The translations under genes were made by a program, and so were the position numbers. The notes beneath the pieces are model-generated. The model saw only the letters and a list, made by a program, of their open reading frames with translations, ran no database searches and was not told the origin of the DNA. A DNA stretch of 64,000 bases from Enterobacter ludwigii (GTDB taxonomy: Bacteria; Pseudomonadota; Gammaproteobacteria; Enterobacterales; Enterobacteriaceae), in NCBI GenBank assembly GCA_900068845.1, contig CEFQ01000008.1:517358-581357 (forward strand), given 5' to 3'. Shown piece after piece: positions 59,219 through 64,000 of this stretch; position 1 is the first letter of the stretch, and every line of letters starts with the position of its first letter.

Positions 59219-59294
59219 AAACTTCGTAAACATTAAGGCGCTTATCGGCTTGGTCTGTCGAGCCTTCGTTGCCATGGATGTAAACTAACAACTA

Positions 59295-59311
59295 TTAGAC
59301 CAGTCGTCTAT
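59295..59311. promoter_or_regulatory. TetR-type operator, copy 3
   Basis: TTAGACCAGTCGTCTAT, 15 of 17 positions symmetric or conserved with copy 1, lies 77 bp from copy 2. This 640-bp stretch (59166-59805) has no gene I can support. The usual place for the divergent regulator is empty. Confidence 0.72.
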
Positions 59312-59805
59312 AGATAACTGTAAAAAATTTCAATGTGCCTTTATGAGTCACCTCCTGATAACAGCGCTAAGCATGAGCAGTAAGAGTCAAGGTGATCACG
59401 CTCTTTATCCGCGGCTTATCTTCACCGGTGAACAAGGCTTTCAATCCACCTTTTTCGCCCAAACAGCCTGCGCATTGGTGAATTCACGCAGCCCGAAGTG
59501 TGAAAGTTGGCGGCCAATAGGTCAGCGATTAGCGAAAAAAACCAATGCTTCTCCTGGCTGATCATCTCTGTGAATGCCACAGATTGGGAACAAATGCGGA
59601 CGACCAACCTCATCATGAAATTCCTTCATGTTCGATGAAATTAAATCACTTTTTTTCAACCGGTGACTCAGGCATAAAAGATGTATTGTTAATAACTTAA
59701 GATAATATGAAGCCTGCTGATCAAGTGTTCCAGAACAACAGTGGAAAGTTTTGAAATCGAGCATTTAACAAGGCTTTATATTCGTAACCAGGAAGCAAAA
59801 CTAAA

Positions 59806-60789
59806 ATGAATAACGCGTTTACTTTTACTGTTAAGAGCCTTCGCTTCGACGAAAATTATAATCCTTCTGGAAATACTCGCATCACCACCAACTTTGCGAA
59901 TTTGGCCAGAGGCGAGAAACGTCAGGAGAATCTGCGCAACGCGCTTGTGATGATTGATAACCGCTTCAATTCACTGGCGAATTGGGACAACCCTAAAAGC
60001 GATCGTTACGCTGTTGAGCTGGAAATTATTTCTGCCGAGCTGAATCTTAGTGCCGAAGGCAACGCCACCACCTTCCCGGTGATTGAAATATTGAAAACCA
60101 ATATTGTTGATAAACAAACCAACGAGCGCATTGAAGGGATTGTGGGTAATAACTTCTCCTCTTATGTCCGTGATTATGACTTCAGCGTACTGCTGTCTGA
60201 ACACAACAAGAATCACCCCGAATTCCGCACGCCAGATAACTTTGGTGATCTGCATGGAAATATATTCAAGCACTTTGTTAACTCTGATGCTTACAAAAAG
60301 AACTTCACTAAAGCACCGGTTATTTGTTTGAGTGTGTCAAGTAAGAACACCTATTACCGCACCGGTAATGAGCACCCGGTGTTAGGTATTGAATACCAAC
60401 AGGATGAACTCTCCCTGACTGATGAATACTTCAGCAAAATGGGTTTGCGGGCGCGCTATTTCATGCCGGCAAACAGTGTTGCGCCATTGGCATTTTATTT
60501 CCATGGCGATTTGCTGAGTGATTACACCAACCTTGAGCTGATCAGCACCATCAGCACCATGGAAACTTTCCAGAAGATTTACCGCCCTGAGATTTACAAT
60601 GCGAATTCTGCTGCCGGTAAACTGTATCAGCCAAGCCTGAACCATCTGGACTACTCATTAACTCAAATTGTTTATGATCGCGAAGAACGTAGCCATCTGG
60701 CTGTTGAACAAGGGAAGTTCACGGAAGAGCGCTTCATCAAGCCTTACCAAACTGTTCTTGAGCAATGGTTTGCTAATTCCGTTCTTTGA
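59806..60789 (+). CDS. mesX: MesX (DUF1852), partner of methionine synthase MesD
   Basis: This 327-residue DUF1852 protein begins MNNAFTFTVKSLRFDENYNP and includes TRITTNFANLARGEKRQENLRNALVMIDNRFN and EIISAEL. The later part has YFMPANSVAPLAFYFHGDLL and ends QPSLNHLDYSLTQIVYDREERSHLAVEQGKF. DUF1852 is always next to a short MetE-like protein. The pair was shown genetically to make methionine without folate, with MesX required by MesD in aerobic bacteria. MesX's own chemistry is not known to me. CAGGAAG precedes the ATG, and the MesD gene follows after 29 bp. Confidence 0.9.
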   Translation: MNNAFTFTVKSLRFDENYNPSGNTRITTNFANLARGEKRQENLRNALVMIDNRFNSLANWDNPKSDRYAVELEIISAELNLSAEGNATTFPVIEILKTNIVDKQTNERIEGIVGNNFSSYVRDYDFSVLLSEHNKNHPEFRTPDNFGDLHGNIFKHFVNSDAYKKNFTKAPVICLSVSSKNTYYRTGNEHPVLGIEYQQDELSLTDEYFSKMGLRARYFMPANSVAPLAFYFHGDLLSDYTNLELISTISTMETFQKIYRPEIYNANSAAGKLYQPSLNHLDYSLTQIVYDREERSHLAVEQGKFTEERFIKPYQTVLEQWFANSVL

Positions 60790-60818
60790 TAACCCATAAA
60801 AATATAAGGTCACCTGCT

Positions 60819-61850
60819 ATGAAAAAATTATTACCGACTTCCACTGCTGGTAGTTTACCGAAACCGTCCTGGCTTGCTCAGCCTGAGGTACTTTGGTCAC
60901 CGTGGAAATTGCAAGATCAGGAATTAAACGACGGCAAACACGATGCGCTGCGTTTGTGCCTGGACGATCAACAGCAGGCAGGAATTGATATCGTTAGTGA
61001 TGGCGAGCAAACGCGCCAGCACTTTGTTACCACCTTTATTGAACACCTCAATGGCGTGGATTTTGAGAAGCGCGAGATCGTTAAAATTCGCAATCGTTAT
61101 GATGCAAGTGTACCGACCGTCGTTGGTCCTGTGAGTCGTCAAAAATCTGTGTTTGTAGAAGATGCGAAGTTCTTGCGTCAACAAACTGACCGTCCAATTA
61201 AGTGGGCGCTGCCAGGTCCAATGACCATGATCGATACGCTTTATGACAACCACTATAAAAGCCGCGAAAAACTTGCCTGGGAGTTCGCTAAAATTCTCAA
61301 TGAAGAAGCGAAAGAATTAGAGGCGGTGGGCGTCGATATTATCCAGTTTGATGAGCCTGCATTTAATGTCTTCTTCGACGAAGTGAATGATTGGGGTATC
61401 GCGACCTTAGAAAGAGCCATTGAAGGGCTGAAATGCGAAACTGCTGTGCATATTTGCTATGGCTATGGCATCAAAGCCAATACCGACTGGAAAAAGACGC
61501 TGGGCACCGAGTGGCGTCAATATGAAGAGATTTTCCCTAAACTGCAGAAGTCGAATATCGATATCATCTCACTGGAGTGTCAAAACTCGCATGTGCCGAT
61601 GGAATTAATGGAACTGATTCGTGGCAAAAAAGTGATGGTTGGCGCCATTGACGTGGCAAGCAATACCATTGAAACCCCAGAAGAAGTTGCCGCAACGCTG
61701 CGTAAAGCACTGCAGTTTGTCGATGCCGACAAGCTCTATCCGTGCACCAACTGCGGCATGATTCCGCTGCCTCGTGGCGTGGCAAGGGGCAAGTTAGATG
61801 CGTTGAGCGCAGGCGCAGAAATTGTTCGCAAAGAGCTGTTGAATAAATAA
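60819..61850 (+). CDS. mesD: Folate-independent methionine synthase MesD (core MetE-like)
   Basis: The start is the ATG at 60819 (343 residues; MKKLLPTSTAGSLPKPSW); an in-frame codon overlapping mesX is less likely. It equals the C-terminal catalytic half of MetE. Zinc ligands are in AVHICYGYG (His-x-Cys) and the later CTNCGMIPLPR. DEPAFN is the conserved Asp-Glu-Pro loop, and ECQNSHVPMELM is in the homocysteine-binding region. The folate-binding N-terminal half of MetE is missing, which is the mark of core-MetE proteins that use another methyl donor. It forms a two-gene operon with mesX. Confidence 0.9.
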   Translation: MKKLLPTSTAGSLPKPSWLAQPEVLWSPWKLQDQELNDGKHDALRLCLDDQQQAGIDIVSDGEQTRQHFVTTFIEHLNGVDFEKREIVKIRNRYDASVPTVVGPVSRQKSVFVEDAKFLRQQTDRPIKWALPGPMTMIDTLYDNHYKSREKLAWEFAKILNEEAKELEAVGVDIIQFDEPAFNVFFDEVNDWGIATLERAIEGLKCETAVHICYGYGIKANTDWKKTLGTEWRQYEEIFPKLQKSNIDIISLECQNSHVPMELMELIRGKKVMVGAIDVASNTIETPEEVAATLRKALQFVDADKLYPCTNCGMIPLPRGVARGKLDALSAGAEIVRKELLNK

Positions 61851-61878
61851 CGCCAGCAAACAGTAGCGCTAATTAAAA

Positions 61879-61917
61879 CTCAGTCCGGAATGGTTGCCAA
61901 ACACTAACCGGACTGAG
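61879..61917 (-). terminator. Terminator for the minus-strand glucosyltransferase gene
   Basis: A 10-bp stem CTCAGTCCGG/CCGGACTGAG with a 19-base loop. On the minus strand it is followed by TTTTAATT, so it suits the gene ending at 61926. On the plus strand it lies 28 bp after mesD but lacks a T-run. Confidence 0.7.
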
Positions 61918-61925
61918 CAGCTGAT

Positions 61926-63431
61926 TTAGGGTTGGGTAATCTGCCCACCCGATTTTCTGAAATCAATCACCATCGTATTCCCATCCTGAAAGGCGTCAAA
62001 ATCCGTTCCCTGCGAGAAATACTGACGCGGTTTCATTACTCTCATTTCGTCCGTCGCTTTCACCGCTTTTAACCTCAAGCCTGCATGTTTGATAAGAGCC
62101 AGCCAAATCCACGGCTCAGACTCACCCAGCATTTTCATCCGGATATGATCAATGATGGGGAAATTACGAATATTGATTTGTACTTCCGGGGCATCATTTA
62201 ACTGCCCAATAAAAGCGAGGGAATCGATCGATTGTGCAGTGGGAGCTGACAGCGTGATTTTAATCTGATTCATCACCTGCATTTGATAACGTTGATCGTT
62301 CACCACCGTATTGAAACTTATCAACATCACCACCAGATGGTAAAACAGCAAAATTACGCTGGCGCCCGCTAGCCAGTTTCTCATTGCAGGTAGAGATTGC
62401 ACCGATACATAGAAACAGAACAGGAAAGCAATGCTGCATGCGCCGAGCATGCGTGGAGCAATTAACGGTGTAGCTAATGCCAAAGAAAGTCCGGGAATTG
62501 CCGCGATGACAACGACTCCCGCAGTGAACATCAATATCCCCGTACTCAGCGTCAATTTGCGCTGCTGTTTAAGGTGTCGAGCCATCAAAATTAGGCCGAA
62601 AAACAACATAAGCAGAGGCAGCAAGACAAATATCATCATGCCACGCGGATAGGCGCTGAGAATAAGGTGACTGAACGCTTTAATCGTATCGATGAACACT
62701 AACAGTGAACCTGCGTTCGGTGATAACAGCTGACTGTGTTTCATGCTGTACCAATCGATCTTCACCGGCAATAAATAATTCATCGCAAATTTATAAACCA
62801 GAATAGCAATACCCAACGCAATGAGTTTCCCGAATAGCCACTTCCAGCTGGATTGATCGTGATTGAGCCGGGAGACGAGAAGCAAGGCTACGCAGGCAAT
62901 ATAGACATTAAGTCCGGGTTGATAGAGCGTCTGAATGAGCAATAACACCAGGGCAGTGTAAATGACCGCCTGAAACAGGTTAACTCGGTTGACCAGGCTT
63001 GCCAGCATGGCGCCAGCGAATGACAAAAGTATGGTTAGACTGTCATAGGTATAGAGCATGCCCTGCGTCAGAAAGGGATTAAGGACGACAAAAAGTGGCG
63101 GTACACATGACCAGAAACCCGTAAGCGGAATTCTCAATTTTTCTGTGTAAAACACACTAGCAATACTTAACGCCAGCAATCCAAGAAGTAAATTAAGCGG
63201 AGAAACATCGCTGACCGTATTACCAAATGAGATGAGGGACTGTAATAACCAGGTGCCCGGCCTGCCGTTACTTAGCCACGTCGAACTCGCCCCATCCAGT
63301 ACTCTGTAAAGATCATCCCGATAATAAATTTTGTTGGTCCACACAGGAAGCGTGGCCAGCATTGCCACCATCATGGTCAAAGCAATACGCGGCATCCGGC
63401 TTACTAACGGAGGATCATTTACGGGCATCAT
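61926..63431 (-). CDS. Membrane glucosyltransferase, GtrII-like
   Basis: A 501-residue polytopic protein of the glucosyltransferase-II (Glucos_trans_II, serotype-conversion GtrII) family. About ten membrane helices run from residue 14 to about 385, then a soluble periplasmic C-terminal domain of about 115 residues. Near the N-terminus the periplasmic loop has TNKIYYRDDLYRVLDG, with the acidic pair typical of lipid-linked-sugar GT-C enzymes, and NGRPGTWLLQSLISFG. GtrII enzymes move glucose from undecaprenyl phosphate to O-antigen. The usual gtrA and gtrB partners are not adjacent, so either they lie elsewhere or this is a stand-alone modifier. GGTGAG precedes the ATG. Confidence 0.82.
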   Translation of the reverse strand: MMPVNDPPLVSRMPRIALTMMVAMLATLPVWTNKIYYRDDLYRVLDGASSTWLSNGRPGTWLLQSLISFGNTVSDVSPLNLLLGLLALSIASVFYTEKLRIPLTGFWSCVPPLFVVLNPFLTQGMLYTYDSLTILLSFAGAMLASLVNRVNLFQAVIYTALVLLLIQTLYQPGLNVYIACVALLLVSRLNHDQSSWKWLFGKLIALGIAILVYKFAMNYLLPVKIDWYSMKHSQLLSPNAGSLLVFIDTIKAFSHLILSAYPRGMMIFVLLPLLMLFFGLILMARHLKQQRKLTLSTGILMFTAGVVVIAAIPGLSLALATPLIAPRMLGACSIAFLFCFYVSVQSLPAMRNWLAGASVILLFYHLVVMLISFNTVVNDQRYQMQVMNQIKITLSAPTAQSIDSLAFIGQLNDAPEVQINIRNFPIIDHIRMKMLGESEPWIWLALIKHAGLRLKAVKATDEMRVMKPRQYFSQGTDFDAFQDGNTMVIDFRKSGGQITQP

Positions 63432-63605
63432 GTTCTCACCAAATTCCCAGCGAATTAGCGCAGGCGGCTTTTCATCTCCGCGAAGTTACAGCCTAGTGTA
63501 GGCGGTTTTTTTCGGAGGGAGGGTCAGGGATGATAAACATTATTGGCAGGCTCGGGGTTCGCAGATAACATGTCGTTTTACCTCTTTTAACAGGCAACTT
63601 CGGCA

Positions 63606-63953
63606 ATGGCTCTGATCCCTAAAAACTACACGCGGCTGGAAAGCGGCTATCGTGAGAAAGCATTAAAAATCTATCCGTGGGTATGCGGCCGCTGCTCGCG
63701 CGAATTTGTTTATTCCAACCTGCGCGAATTAACCGTACATCATATTGATCACGACCACACCAATAATCCGGAAGATGGCAGTAACTGGGAGTTGTTGTGC
63801 CTGTATTGTCACGACCACGAACACTCGAAATACACCGAAGCGGATCAGTACGGCACAACGGTTGTGGCGGGAGAAGATGCGCAAAAAGATGTCGGTGAAG
63901 CGACATACAATCCTTTTGCCGATTTGAAGTCTATGTTGAATAAAAAGAAATAA
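63606..63953 (+). CDS. yajD: HNH nuclease-family protein YajD
   Basis: This 115-residue protein is nearly identical by eye to E. coli YajD. The zinc site has CGRCSREF and CLYCHDHEHSKY, and the HNH motif is HHIDHDHTNNPEDGSNWELLCLYCH. It ends YNPFADLKSMLNKKK. The fold is that of small HNH endonucleases (McrA-like), but no cellular function is established. It is a core enterobacterial gene, a chromosomal anchor at this end of the window. Confidence 0.95.
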   Translation: MALIPKNYTRLESGYREKALKIYPWVCGRCSREFVYSNLRELTVHHIDHDHTNNPEDGSNWELLCLYCHDHEHSKYTEADQYGTTVVAGEDAQKDVGEATYNPFADLKSMLNKKK

Positions 63954-63970
63954 GGTTACGGTCAGAAATA

Positions 63971-63994
63971 GCGGTCACCATGCATGGCGACCGC
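63971..63994. repeat. Family B palindrome after yajD
   Basis: GCGGTCACC-ATGCAT-GGCGACCGC, a 24-bp near-perfect palindrome 17 bp after the yajD stop. It may act as a transcription barrier. The window ends 6 bp later. Confidence 0.85.
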
Positions 63995-64000
63995 TATGCC

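Noticed and set aside
57639..59311. Reading the three TTAGAC-N5-GTCTA sites as MetJ boxes because methionine genes are nearby
   Set aside because: MetJ sites are tandem 8-mers of AGACGTCT type. These are single 17-bp inverted repeats with a 5-bp centre, and they cluster with electrophile-defence genes instead.
59422..59764. Overlapping minus-strand frames in the gap before mesX
   Set aside because: None has a recognisable domain or a good ribosome-binding site, and I could not join them into a known broken gene.
1..64000. CRISPR array, tRNA, rRNA, prophage or insertion sequence
   Set aside because: The repeats are dispersed palindromes without regular spacers. I saw no transposase, integrase, cas gene or tRNA-like cloverleaf.

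Overview
The window looks like chromosomal DNA of an Enterobacterales bacterium, most probably Pantoea or a close Erwiniaceae relative. YajD, YaiL, ProP, an H-NS paralogue, FhuE and FepA are all recognisable at close to enteric similarity. They sit beside accessory catabolic operons typical of plant-associated enterics, and small palindromic repeats are scattered between genes. I see no tRNA, rRNA, CRISPR array, prophage or insertion sequence. The genus is inferred from gene content only.

Layout. (1) 1-2873: tail of a hydrolase operon (phosphotriesterase-like, glutamine-amidotransferase-like, M20 peptidase). (2) 2905-7003: a fhuE-like ferric-coprogen receptor, an orphan H-NS paralogue and an exported nucleosidase-like protein. 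(3) 7145-14097: two divergent operons (Fe-alcohol dehydrogenase, flavin monooxygenase, aminotransferase on minus; N-acetyltransferase, M20D deacetylase, MmgE/PrpD on plus). With the polar amino-acid ABC transporter at 21233-23803 they contain counterparts of every component of the Bacillus subtilis yxeKLMNOPQ set for S-(2-succino)cysteine disposal. The two loci share a nearly identical 16-bp promoter motif. (4) 14094-18696: two small unknown proteins and a 1238-residue fusion of a glycoside-hydrolase barrel, a glycosyltransferase and a UDP-galactopyranose-mutase-like flavoprotein. (5) 18799-21084: a biotin/methionine-sulfoxide-reductase-like molybdoenzyme. (6) 24292-33034: iron uptake, with a fepA orthologue, a second TonB receptor and an overlapping binding-protein gene, plus a hydrolase, an exporter and an RpiR regulator. 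(7) 33152-36362: YciG and YghA-like stress genes, then a LysR/SDR divergent pair. (8) 36513-43825: a ROK regulator divergent from a catabolic operon (polyol-type MFS, GMC oxidoreductase, metal-ligand-less M24 protein, SDR, ketopantoate-reductase-like). (9) 44227-52336: osmoprotection, proP followed by treZ-treY-glgX. (10) 52576-56234: chemoreceptor, cold-shock-domain protein, pseudouridine synthase and yaiL. (11) 56383-59165: an electrophile-defence set (Old Yellow Enzyme, alpha/beta hydrolase, DJ-1/PfpI) with three copies of one TetR-type operator but no regulator gene. (12) 59806-61850: mesX-mesD, a folate-independent methionine synthase pair. (13) 61926-63953: a GtrII-like membrane glucosyltransferase and yajD.

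Three themes recur: iron acquisition (three TonB receptors, two with convincing Fur boxes), sulfur and methionine metabolism (yxe-like set, sulfoxide reductase, MesX/MesD, MTA/SAH-nucleosidase-like protein), and osmotic or electrophile stress. Intergenic spaces carry two families of palindromic repeats. In one place a composite repeat has apparently inserted into another repeat with a 10-bp duplication. Family assignments come from recognising motifs and protein similarity by eye; no database search was run.
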